Positions 26,228 through 34,949 of a stretch of 64,000 nt of DNA are shown piece by piece. Numbering within the stretch: position 1 is the first letter of the stretch; each line of letters opens with the position of its first letter. Both the position numbers and the translations under genes were made by a program. The stretch is from an uncultured Chlamydiaceae bacterium (GTDB lineage Bacteria > Chlamydiota > Chlamydiia > Chlamydiales > Chlamydiaceae), in contig CALGBW010000050.1 of NCBI GenBank assembly GCA_937884635.1, positions 56,663 to 120,662 of the forward strand, written 5' to 3'. The notes under the pieces are model-generated. The model did not search any database. It worked only from the letters and a program-made list of their open reading frames with translations, and had not been told where the DNA came from.

Positions 26228-27802
26228 CTACAGCTTATAATCAGCTAAGGATCCGTCAAAGAAGGTGATCTTACCCTTACTAAAGATTAAGAGTTTATTT
26301 GCACATTCTTCTATTAGATTCCTATCATGGGCTACAAAGATAGCTGTACCAGGATAGTCTTTAATAGCCCAAGAGAGGGCAGATACAGACTCAAGATCTA
26401 AGTGATTGTTCGCCTCGTCAAGGAGCAAGACATTGTGATTCTCTAGCATCATTCCAGCCATCAACAGACGAGCTGTTTCTCCTCCAGAAAGAGCTTTAAT
26501 TTGTTTGAAGGCATCGTCCCCTCCAAACAACATCTTACCTAAAACACTACGAATATCTTGGTCGTTAATGCCTGTTTTACGATTTCTCAGCCATTGGAAT
26601 AATGTTTCTTCCTGGCAATCTCGCAAAACGTCTGCGTGATTTTGAGGGAAATATGAGGTGGCGACCTGATGACCTATTTTAATAGATCCTGATGAAGGAT
26701 CTTCGATACCGGCCAATAGTTTCATCAACGTTGTTTTGCCTAGACCGTTGTTTCCAATGATCCCGACTTTATCGCCCTGATAAATCTCTAAAGAAAAAGG
26801 ACTGAAGATCTGTCCTTCTCCGTAATCCTTAGTCAATCCTTCTATAGAGAAAACAACTTTACCGGAAGTTTTTTCTGATACGGGGAAGCGAATATAAGGA
26901 CGTTGAATATTAGATTTTTTTAGCTCTTGAGGTTGAAGTTTTTTTATTTCTCTCAGACGAGATTGTACTTGGCTAGCTCGTGTTCCAGCTCCAAATTTAG
27001 CTACAAAGTCTCTAAGCTGAGCGATCTTCTTCTCTTTCGATTTAATATCAGCTTTTTCCTGTTCCCTAGAAGCTGTTTTCATCTCCACCATAGCATCGTA
27101 ATTGCCTGGGTAGATGATGATCGTATCGTAGTCTATATCTGCAATATGTGTAGTAATCTTGTTAAGGAAATGGCGATCGTGGCTGACTACGATAACGGTA
27201 CCATTATAGCTTTGGAGAAAGTTTCCTAACCAATTAATGGAATAAAGATCCAAGTGGTTGGTCGGCTCGTCCAAGAGAAGAGCTTCTGGATGTCCAAATA
27301 AAGCCTGACAAAGAAGTACACGAAATTGCAGGTCGATGGGAATCGTAGACATTTTCTTATCGAAAAGTTCTTCAGGTATACCTATACCAGAAAGAAGTTC
27401 TTCCGCTTCAGATTCTGCTCGGTATCCGTCTTCCTCTCCGATGATCTCTTCAATTTGGGCTAATTCTAAGCCTATGGCGTCTGTAAACTCCTCAAGATAC
27501 AAAGCATCGCGTTGTTGTAAGGCATCCCATAAGCGCTTATTACCCATGATGACGCAGTCCAAAACGACCATGTCCGCAAAACTATCAATATTTTGGCGTA
27601 AGACCCCCACTTTTTTAGGGAGAGATATAGAACCTCTAGTTGGTTCGATGACACCAGTAATGATTTTTAATAAAGTAGACTTACCCGCTCCATTAGGGCC
27701 TGTCAAGCCATAACGATTTCCTGGGTTAAATACTGCAGACACATCGTCGAACAAAACACGAGTGCCTAATGTTTTACCAATCTTGTCTAGAACAATACTC
27801 AT
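26228..27802 (-). CDS. ABC-F family ATPase, YbiT-like
   Basis: A 524-residue soluble protein with two fused ABC domains and no membrane segment. The first has Walker A GPNGAGKST (35-43) and LLLDEPTNHLD; the second has GNNGLGKTT, the LSGGETARLLMAG signature and LLLDEANNHLDLES. The N-terminal segment follows E. coli YbiT closely. ABC-F proteins bind the ribosomal E site and modulate translation. The second Walker B region reads DEANNHLD instead of DEPTNHLD but keeps the catalytic glutamate. It probably corresponds to CT348. Its stop lies 105 bp past the start of the HEAT-repeat gene. Confidence 0.9.
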   Translation of the reverse strand: MSIVLDKIGKTLGTRVLFDDVSAVFNPGNRYGLTGPNGAGKSTLLKIITGVIEPTRGSISLPKKVGVLRQNIDSFADMVVLDCVIMGNKRLWDALQQRDALYLEEFTDAIGLELAQIEEIIGEEDGYRAESEAEELLSGIGIPEELFDKKMSTIPIDLQFRVLLCQALFGHPEALLLDEPTNHLDLYSINWLGNFLQSYNGTVIVVSHDRHFLNKITTHIADIDYDTIIIYPGNYDAMVEMKTASREQEKADIKSKEKKIAQLRDFVAKFGAGTRASQVQSRLREIKKLQPQELKKSNIQRPYIRFPVSEKTSGKVVFSIEGLTKDYGEGQIFSPFSLEIYQGDKVGIIGNNGLGKTTLMKLLAGIEDPSSGSIKIGHQVATSYFPQNHADVLRDCQEETLFQWLRNRKTGINDQDIRSVLGKMLFGGDDAFKQIKALSGGETARLLMAGMMLENHNVLLLDEANNHLDLESVSALSWAIKDYPGTAIFVAHDRNLIEECANKLLIFSKGKITFFDGSLADYKL

Positions 27803-27847
27803 GGGTTCAGCATAGCAAACTAACTCTTTGAGTACAAGATCTTTACC

Positions 27848-28810
27848 TTAATCCAGGGGAGGGGGAACGGTGGCTCCATGAGGGTGGGCTTCTTCATGAG
27901 TTTGTTTTTTCAATTTCATGGACACATGTGTGTAAATAGTTGTGGTTTCTAGGGAACTATGCCCTAGAAGGGTTTGGATAGTTTTTAGATCCATTCCATT
28001 TTCTAACCAGTGTGTTGCTATAGTATGCCGAATGGTGTGCGGAGTAATAGCCGTAGATAATCCGGAAAGGCGAAGATATTCTACGAATTTTCTATCGATG
28101 GAGCGAGTTGATAAACGTTTGCCAAAGCGATTTAGGAATACAGCTTGCGTATCTTTTTGAAAAGTTTTTCTTTGACTATGTTCTAAATAAGATTTTAACC
28201 ATTTTGCTGCGTAGGGGGTCATGGGAATAACGCGTTCTTTCTTACCTTTTCCTCTAATATGTAGCAAGAAACTATCAAAATCTATGTCCCATCGGTTGAG
28301 GGCAACGATTTCACTCACCCGCAAGCCAGAGCTATAAAACATTTCTAAGAGACAGCGGTCACGTAGTCCAAGGTACGAGTTCGTATCCGGTAGAGACATG
28401 AGTAGTTGTATTTGATCATAGGTAATGGGAGAGGGAAGATCTTTTGGTAGTTTAGGTCCCCGAATTGTTTCAGTAGGATCTTCCAAAATCCAGCGATTTT
28501 TTAGGCTAAATTGTGAGAAGCTTCTAACAGCCGATAGTTTTCTTCTGATTGAACGAATGGCCATTTTCAATTCTAACAAATGTGCTACATATAGCCGCAC
28601 ATTGTCTTTAGTAAAAAGAGAAAACGGTAATTCAGGTACTTGTTCTTTTGTTAATAAAGAGGATAAAGGTTCCGAATTCGGGATGTGTGCTTTATCTTCT
28701 AAAAATGTTTTGAATGAGTTTAAGTCTATACTGTAGTTGCGAATCGTATGCTGTGAAGACGATTTAATAGTTTTTAAATAACGAAGGAATGCACAGCATG
28801 CTTGCAGCAT
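27848..28810 (-). CDS. xerC: Tyrosine recombinase XerC
   Basis: Resolves chromosome dimers at dif with XerD. It has 320 residues from the ATG at 28810 ([13 protein letters not shown]). Longer frames upstream would run into rnz and add sequence foreign to the family. The N-terminal SAM-like domain is followed by the catalytic core with [12 protein letters not shown] (Arg I), [11 protein letters not shown] (His and Arg II), [14 protein letters not shown] (His III and nucleophile Tyr). The roughly 15-residue C-terminal tail ([16 protein letters not shown]) is longer than in E. coli. It lies 45 bp from the ABC-F gene and 10 bp from rnz. Confidence 0.92.
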   Translation of the reverse strand: MLQACCAFLRYLKTIKSSSQHTIRNYSIDLNSFKTFLEDKAHIPNSEPLSSLLTKEQVPELPFSLFTKDNVRLYVAHLLELKMAIRSIRRKLSAVRSFSQFSLKNRWILEDPTETIRGPKLPKDLPSPITYDQIQLLMSLPDTNSYLGLRDRCLLEMFYSSGLRVSEIVALNRWDIDFDSFLLHIRGKGKKERVIPMTPYAAKWLKSYLEHSQRKTFQKDTQAVFLNRFGKRLSTRSIDRKFVEYLRLSGLSTAITPHTIRHTIATHWLENGMDLKTIQTLLGHSSLETTTIYTHVSMKLKKQTHEEAHPHGATVPPPLD

Positions 28811-28820
28811 AGAGACACAC

Positions 28821-29741
28821 TTAACTGTTGGGCCGGTTTTTAGGGAAAGGATAGCTTTTAAATTCTTCAGCCGCCCAAGTTTTAGGGAAAATGGCTCGAG
28901 CTTCATCCTCAAATTCTTTCGTTGTAGTATAACGAGCAGAAAAATGAGTAATAATTAACTCTTCGGCTTGAGCTTGTTTTGCTTGTTGCGCTGCTTGCTT
29001 AGCAGTCATGTGATAGTGATCACGAGCTAACTGCGCGTGTTCTTCTAAATAAGTGCTTTCACAGAGCATAATGCGAGCATTTCTTGCTAAGTCAACAATC
29101 GCTTGGCATGGCATAGAGTCTGCTATGACGGCGATGCTGCTTCCCTTTCTTACATAGCTTACATCTTCTATAGAAATCGTTTTGTTTTCGAAAGTAATTT
29201 TTTTCTTTTGGATGAGGTCTTGTATGATAGGGCCTTGTAGATTATAGGCTTTTAATTTTTCGGGAAGAAATTTGATGGTATCTGGTTCTGTGATACGCCA
29301 ACCTAGTGTATCGACTTGGTGGTTTAACATCCGGGCTTCGATGCGAAAATTTCCAAAATCTTCAACAAGCCCCTCTTTATGAACAGGGTGTTCTATAATG
29401 TTGATCGTTTCATGGTAAATAGTACCGTAACGTAGGCGATCAAAATATTTTTTCCCAGAAGCAGGATAATAGCAATGGATGGGGTGAGAGACTTTATCCA
29501 AATTTAGTCGCATTAACATAGATCCCAGACCTAAGCAATGGTCTCCATGAAAATGGCTAATAAAAATTCTTGAAACTACGGTAGGCGCAACATTGGCAAA
29601 AATAAATTGCCTTTGTGTACCTTCGCCTGGATCAAATAAGAGGCCCTCTCCATTCCAGCGGAATAAATAGGCTCCTTGGTTACGGGTTCGTGTGGGTTGT
29701 TGGCTAGAGCAGCCTAAAACAATCAATTCTCTACAACTCAT
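28821..29741 (-). CDS. rnz: Ribonuclease Z
   Basis: tRNA 3' endonuclease of the metallo-beta-lactamase fold, expected to matter here because the tRNA genes in this window do not encode CCA. It has 306 residues from the ATG at 29741; a further ATG at 29783 lacks a ribosome binding site and adds sequence before the beta-CASP-free core. Motifs include [25 protein letters not shown], the zinc-binding [10 protein letters not shown], and later histidines in [10 protein letters not shown] and ITHFSARY. It sits directly upstream of xerC. Confidence 0.93.
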   Translation of the reverse strand: MSCRELIVLGCSSQQPTRTRNQGAYLFRWNGEGLLFDPGEGTQRQFIFANVAPTVVSRIFISHFHGDHCLGLGSMLMRLNLDKVSHPIHCYYPASGKKYFDRLRYGTIYHETINIIEHPVHKEGLVEDFGNFRIEARMLNHQVDTLGWRITEPDTIKFLPEKLKAYNLQGPIIQDLIQKKKITFENKTISIEDVSYVRKGSSIAVIADSMPCQAIVDLARNARIMLCESTYLEEHAQLARDHYHMTAKQAAQQAKQAQAEELIITHFSARYTTTKEFEDEARAIFPKTWAAEEFKSYPFPKNRPNS

Positions 29742-29940
29742 ATATCTTTTTTCCCCTGATTCTCTAGAACAAGAGTAACGCATACTCTATAGATGAAAGT
29801 AGTTAAAGGGTGAGGAGGAAGAAGTATCAAGGAAGCCCTCGATTTTAAGAAATAGCAAAATTTTCTTGAATGAAAAAAGCGATCTGCCGATTTGTACAAC
29901 AGATCGCTAATCACAGTGTATTGTGAACGGCTTTTAGGTT

Positions 29941-30585
29941 TTATTTGTTTTTTTCTGGAAACCAGTAGCTTGGGAAGCAGCTGTCCCAAACGATTACTTT
30001 CGCAGCTTTACCAATAGCAGCAAAACCTTGTCCTAAAAATCTGATAGCATCAGAAGAATCTGGTAGATGTACCGGACCTGATTTATTTTCTTTAGAAGAA
30101 AGTTTTTTAGCGCCATCTAAGACTTTGACATTTTTAGGATCGCTTAAATCAACGAGTTTTACTGCTCCCTTAGACCCGTGTCCTGGAGTATGACAAGAAA
30201 TCGAAGCTACATTAAGAGGGGCATAAGGTAAAGCAATTGGGGCTGGAGTAGGTTGAGGTTGTAGTTTTGGTTCTGGTTTAGGCTCAGGCTTAGATTCAAG
30301 TTTAGATTCGATTAAGCCTTCTGGTTCTTTTTCTATTACTTTACTTTTGCAACAGTAAGAAAGGCATAAACAAACAAGAGAGCCAGCTAAGCATCCTAAA
30401 ACCATAGAAAGACCGATAACAGGAACAGAAGCGCAGCAAATAGCTCCTGCAACAACGCCCAAGCTACAAATGGCAAGTGCGATCACAAGAATTTTCTCTA
30501 AAATTGCAGGCTTGCTTTGTACGGGTGTATTTGATGAAACAGAAGTTGGACAAGCGCATGGGTTATTTGAAACTTGAGGCAACAT
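29941..30585 (-). CDS. Inc-type inclusion membrane protein (CT345 type)
   Basis: A 214-residue protein from the ATG at 30585 (the longer frame begins with TTG). The Inc bilobe lies at about residues 28-78 (KILVIALAICSLGVVAGAIC, then PVIGLSMVLGCLAGSLVCLC). A Pro/Glu/Lys-rich linker with repeated KPEP units follows (about 92-115), then a small C-terminal domain without a known signature. The Cys-rich N-terminus lacks a Sec signal. The order rnz-Inc-lon matches CT346-CT345-CT344. Host partner unknown. Confidence 0.75.
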   Translation of the reverse strand: MLPQVSNNPCACPTSVSSNTPVQSKPAILEKILVIALAICSLGVVAGAICCASVPVIGLSMVLGCLAGSLVCLCLSYCCKSKVIEKEPEGLIESKLESKPEPKPEPKLQPQPTPAPIALPYAPLNVASISCHTPGHGSKGAVKLVDLSDPKNVKVLDGAKKLSSKENKSGPVHLPDSSDAIRFLGQGFAAIGKAAKVIVWDSCFPSYWFPEKNK

Positions 30586-30839
30586 AAAATAAACCAAAGA
30601 TAAAAAATTATAAAACTAGTGCAACGCTTATTTTATAAAGTTCCTATAGTGTTGCTGGCTAATTTCAATGTTTATAATAAACGCGAGGCTATAGTAGTAA
30701 AAACATTAAATTTATATCCATAAAACAATATGTTTTGTTGTGTTAAATTTTTATTTTTTACTTCAGCTTTAATTTAAAAGAGATGTTTCTCCCCCCCCTT
30801 TTTTCGCTGAAAATAAGAGAGGAGAAATTAAACTGATAA

Positions 30840-33293
30840 TTATCTTTTAGGGAAGGCTATTGTAAAGACGTCATCATAATGGCTAACAAAATGAATTTTT
30901 AATCCTTTCTTCAGATACGCGGGGAGTTCGTCGTAATCCCTACGATTATCTTCTGGAAAAATCAGTGTTGTCAGATTAGAACGACGCGCTGCAATGAGTT
31001 TTTCTCGGATACCTCCGATTCCCAGTACGCGACCAGTTAGAGTGATCTCACCCGTCATACCTAGGTTGTCTAAAACAGGCGTGTTGAGAAGCAAGGAGAG
31101 GAGGGAGGTGACCATAGTGATTCCTGCAGAAGGACCATCCTTAGGTGTGGCTCCTTCTGGGATATGGATATGTACCTGAGATTTTGCAAAGAACGTATAA
31201 CCCGGGGCATATTTATCCAAAGCACTATGCAGGTACGTCCAAGCTATCTGTGAGGATTCTTTCATTACATCTCCAGCTTGGCCTGTGAGGTGCATTTCTG
31301 TCCTTTGAGAGGGGACTTGAACACTTTCAATATAGAGAGTAGCCCCTCCCATAGAGGTCCAAGCTAAGCCTGTAGCCACTCCAACAGGTGTTCTTTCATA
31401 AAACCGATCGCTAGTAAAGACGGGCTTACCTAAAAAGTCCTGCAGATTCTTTGCGTTAATATTAAATTTGATGTTCTTTGGTTTAGCTTTTTCTTGGTCC
31501 TGTACAATTTTGTAAGCAGCTTTTCTTAATATTTTTTTAATATTGCCGTCTAAGTTACGTACACCAGCTTCTCTAGCATAATTGTTAATGAGTTGTTTCA
31601 AACCTTCGGGTTGGAAGGATACATCGCGAGCTGTTAAGCCCATCTCTTTTCTAGCTCTAGGGACAAGATACTTAGTAGCAATTTGCAACTTTTCTTCCAT
31701 AATATAGCCAGAAAGACGCAACACTTCCATCCTGTCCAAAAGAGGTTCAGGAATGGCATCTAGGACGTTAGCCGTTAAGATAAACAACACGTTAGATAAA
31801 TCCACTCGAACATCTAGGTAATGATCTAAAAAATCCTTGTTTTGTTCGGGATCCAATACTTCTAACAGAGCTGAAGCTGGGTCTCCGTGATAGCTAGCTC
31901 CGATTTTATCCACCTCATCTATCATAATGACGGGGTTCATTGTCTTGCTTTGTTTGAGAGCTTGTATTAGCTTCCCGGGCATAGCTCCAATATACGTACG
32001 ACGATGGCCTTTAATTTCAGCCTCATCTCGCATACCACCCACAGAAAAACGGAAGAATTTTCTATGAAGTACTCTAGCAATACTGCGTCCGACACTAGTC
32101 TTTCCTACCCCAGGAGGTCCTACTAAACAGATAATGCTTCCTTTAAGGCCATTGGATAGCTTACCAACGCTGATCAGTTCTAAAATACGTTGTTTGATGT
32201 CTTCTAAGCCATAGTGATCTTTATTCAAAGTTACTTCGGCTTTTTTCAGATCATGGTACTCTTTACTTTGTATTCCCCAAGGAATAATAGTAAGCCAGTC
32301 AAGATAATTGCGGCAGACAGCATATTCTGCCGAAGAAGTTTCTAACGTCTGTAGTTTTTCGATTTCGTCTTGAATGACATCCATGGCGTGGTTAGGCACT
32401 TTGCATTTTGCTAACCGATCCATGAATTTTTCGAGATCAATAGCTCGATCTTCTTTCTCTAAACCGAGTTCTTTTTTAATTGTTTTTAACTGTTCTTTAA
32501 GAAAGAATTCTTTTTGACTTTTTGTAATAGTCGCTTCGATTTTCTGGTTGATACTACTTTGTAATCGACTGAGATCGAGTTCTTTTTTCAATAAAGCCAG
32601 GGCTTTATCAATGCGGTCATGCATATTCGTTGTAGCCAGGACTTCTTGTAGTTCTTCTCTTGTTGCTGTTGTAAGAGCAACAGAAAAATCGGCTAATTTC
32701 CCAGGTTCTGTAAAGTCAGAATGTCCCAAGAAAATTTGTAACTCTTCCTTGAAAAGGGGGTTCAGTTTAAGTAGGTCTTTAATTACAGAAACGATGCTGA
32801 TGGAATAGGCTTTCAGTTCTTCTGTAAGCTCTTTATTTTCTTTTAAGTAAGCTACCTTTGCCTTTAAGTGCTCATCTTCTAAGGGCTCCACAATGCGCAT
32901 GCGTTCTTCTATGCTGAGCAGTACTTGTGCGCTACCCCCCTCTATGGGCATGATACGTAGAATACGTGCTGTAACACCCACCCGATACAGTTGGTTAAAA
33001 CCTACTTTAGAAATATCAGCATCTTCTTTTTTTGTGAGAACCAAGCCAATATATTTTTGAGAAGATTTTGCTAAATGAGTCAGAACTTCATAGAAAGGGC
33101 CTGACTCTATCAGAACAGGAGCCGCCATCCCGGGGAAGAAGGGACGTTTGTTTAGAGGAAGGATGAACAGCTCAGAGGGAAGAGAACGGTCTTCTATTTT
33201 TTCTTCAGATTCAATAGGTTCATCCAAAAGTTTTTCTACTTCTTCTGGGTTGGGATCTAGGTTCGGTGGTGTAGAGTTGGATTTAGAATTCAC
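30840..33293 (-). CDS. lon: ATP-dependent Lon protease
   Basis: Cytosolic serine-lysine protease degrading misfolded and regulatory proteins. The 817-residue protein has the N-terminal substrate-binding domain (FILPLNKRPFFPGM onward), Walker A GPPGVGKTS, Walker B VIMIDEVDKI, and the protease domain with catalytic serine in KDGPSAGITM and lysine in GIREKLIAARR. About 40 extra acidic residues precede the N-domain. Start is GTG at 33293 with AAGGA five bases upstream. It is divergent from tsaB. Confidence 0.97.
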   Translation of the reverse strand: MNSKSNSTPPNLDPNPEEVEKLLDEPIESEEKIEDRSLPSELFILPLNKRPFFPGMAAPVLIESGPFYEVLTHLAKSSQKYIGLVLTKKEDADISKVGFNQLYRVGVTARILRIMPIEGGSAQVLLSIEERMRIVEPLEDEHLKAKVAYLKENKELTEELKAYSISIVSVIKDLLKLNPLFKEELQIFLGHSDFTEPGKLADFSVALTTATREELQEVLATTNMHDRIDKALALLKKELDLSRLQSSINQKIEATITKSQKEFFLKEQLKTIKKELGLEKEDRAIDLEKFMDRLAKCKVPNHAMDVIQDEIEKLQTLETSSAEYAVCRNYLDWLTIIPWGIQSKEYHDLKKAEVTLNKDHYGLEDIKQRILELISVGKLSNGLKGSIICLVGPPGVGKTSVGRSIARVLHRKFFRFSVGGMRDEAEIKGHRRTYIGAMPGKLIQALKQSKTMNPVIMIDEVDKIGASYHGDPASALLEVLDPEQNKDFLDHYLDVRVDLSNVLFILTANVLDAIPEPLLDRMEVLRLSGYIMEEKLQIATKYLVPRARKEMGLTARDVSFQPEGLKQLINNYAREAGVRNLDGNIKKILRKAAYKIVQDQEKAKPKNIKFNINAKNLQDFLGKPVFTSDRFYERTPVGVATGLAWTSMGGATLYIESVQVPSQRTEMHLTGQAGDVMKESSQIAWTYLHSALDKYAPGYTFFAKSQVHIHIPEGATPKDGPSAGITMVTSLLSLLLNTPVLDNLGMTGEITLTGRVLGIGGIREKLIAARRSNLTTLIFPEDNRRDYDELPAYLKKGLKIHFVSHYDDVFTIAFPKR

Positions 33294-33624
33294 AATGTTC
33301 CTTAGTAAGGTGAGTTAGAAGTTCTATATTAGCTGTAGACTACTCTCTGGTCTCCAAAGAAGCTTTTTTCACGTTAAACAACATACTACAAAATAACCGG
33401 AATTAGAGACAATAACGGGGAAGGGATTGGGTTTTTCATTTAAAGTTTTGGTGTTTTTTTCTTTTAAATAATTAATTTTTAATATCAAATATGTTTAAAT
33501 TTCTGATCTAAATCATTTAAATTTTTACGTGAAAACTATTTTTCGTAATTTTTTTTCATGATTAACGATGGGGAGCTAAACATTTAGGGGCTAGCCCCTA
33601 AATGTTTAGTGAAAGTTTGTAATT
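33294..33624. other. Divergent region between lon and tsaB
   Basis: This 331-bp AT-rich gene-free stretch must hold the lon and tsaB promoters. Its only strong structure is the 34-bp palindrome listed separately. Confidence 0.6.
33576..33609. repeat. 34-bp perfect palindrome upstream of tsaB
   Basis: Each half is 17 bases: CTAAACATTTAGGGGCT followed by its exact reverse complement, so the axis falls inside CTAG. The right end lies 15 bases before the tsaB ATG. There is no T run after it on either strand, and the flanking genes diverge, so an ordinary terminator is not expected here. Confidence 0.85.
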
Positions 33625-34257
33625 ATGCATTTGTATAGATACTTTATTATAGACACTTCGGGATATCATCCTTTTTTAGCTTATGTAGATAGTAAGGAAG
33701 TTTTAGAAGTTTGGGATCTTCCAGCTAATCCGGACCAAAGTGCCGTTCTTGAGTTTCTCTTTAGCAGTCTTGGATTACCATTTCATGGCCTTGCGGTAGC
33801 TATAGGTCCTGGGAATTTCTCAGCGACACGAGTTGGATTGTCTTTTGCTCAGGGATTAGCTTTAGCCAAGAACATAGCTTTAGTTGGTTATAGTTCGTTA
33901 GAAGGATATCTTACTCCTGATGATCAGGGGAAAGCATTATTACTTCCTCTTGGGAAAAAAGGAGGAGTAGTTACTTTGGGTTCAGAAATTTCGGAGCTTA
34001 AGGTAAGGAGTGGTGTAGGTCCGGGTGTTCTTTTGTCTTATGAAGAGGCAGGGGAGTATTGTTTACAACACCATTGCCACCATGTAATTTCTCCTTATGC
34101 TGCATTTTTCTTAAACAAGTTTCCTAAGGAAATTTTTGTGGAAGAGGTAAAACCCTCTGTAGAAAATATTCGTAGAGAAGTAGTAGCTCAATTAGCTTTA
34201 TCTCAAGGACGTTCCCGTTTGGAACCAGATTACCGTAGCTGTTCGGCTTTCTTTTAG
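33625..34257 (+). CDS. tsaB: tRNA threonylcarbamoyladenosine biosynthesis protein TsaB
   Basis: Partner of TsaD in making t6A37 on ANN-decoding tRNAs. The 210-residue ASKHA-fold protein has the N-terminal FIIDTSG strand-turn and the family hallmark AIGPGNFSATRVGLSFAQGLA (residues around 60-80). No ribosome binding site is evident; the palindrome lies immediately upstream and could block or control initiation. It probably corresponds to CT343. In C. trachomatis it neighbours rpsU and dnaJ (memory), which are absent here. Confidence 0.9.
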   Translation: MHLYRYFIIDTSGYHPFLAYVDSKEVLEVWDLPANPDQSAVLEFLFSSLGLPFHGLAVAIGPGNFSATRVGLSFAQGLALAKNIALVGYSSLEGYLTPDDQGKALLLPLGKKGGVVTLGSEISELKVRSGVGPGVLLSYEEAGEYCLQHHCHHVISPYAAFFLNKFPKEIFVEEVKPSVENIRREVVAQLALSQGRSRLEPDYRSCSAFF

Positions 34258-34365
34258 TCGTATGCTGCTGCAAACACATCCAAAACGCTATCCTCATATG
34301 AGGAATGGCGTGAAAACAAAAATAATAATTTTTCTATGGTGTTGTACAGACAGCGTTCAGTGAAT

Positions 34366-34785
34366 TGGAGGTGGAGAGACTCGAACTCTCGTCCTCGGTA
34401 AACTCCCTGTTAACCTCTACATGCTTATTCCTTAGAAAATTACGTTGATGATCCCTAGCTAAGGACACCTATAGACCCCAACGACTCTCAATTAATCTCG
34501 GATGTACTTCCCTGAGAATGAGAGGAACTAGCATCCCAACCAGATCGATGACGGTATTTCATAAACCTCTGGTGGAGCTCATGAATACCGGGCTATTTAG
34601 GATTATCTAAATAACAACAGGCGAACTAAGCAACAGCTCTTTCTTGAACAAGATCAGAGAAGTCGATGAATTCGCATTCAGCCTTAGATTCGGCATTTAT
34701 TGTTTTGTCGGCTTTTTAGGAGGCCAGCCAACGCCCTCCGCATGCAATTAACACTTCATTTCCAAGTCGAAACCTATACACCCCC
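34366..34785 (-). ncRNA. ssrA: Transfer-messenger RNA (tmRNA)
   Basis: 420 nt. The tRNA-like ends pair GGGGGTG (5') with CACCTCC (3'), discriminator A, no encoded CCA, and the T-arm contains GTTCGAGTCTC. The 5' part has the typical GTTTCGAC of the tRNA-like domain. The tag frame runs from the resume codon GCC at 34694 to TAG at 34626-34628 and encodes 22 residues: AESKAECEFID then FSDLVQERAVA. The shared AExKAECE start resembles chlamydial tags. The RNA rescues stalled ribosomes. Confidence 0.95.
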
Positions 34786-34949
34786 ATTGTCGAATGATTT
34801 TAGAGGTTTATTTTGTTTTAGGCAAGGAAGAGAACGGATCTCCTTCTGGCAGAGGAGGATTGTCTAATATTTTAAGAAAACAAGTTCTTTAGTATCCTTC
34901 TGTTTTAGTTAAAAAGATCGTTCTTAATACCTTACAGTTATACGGCAAT

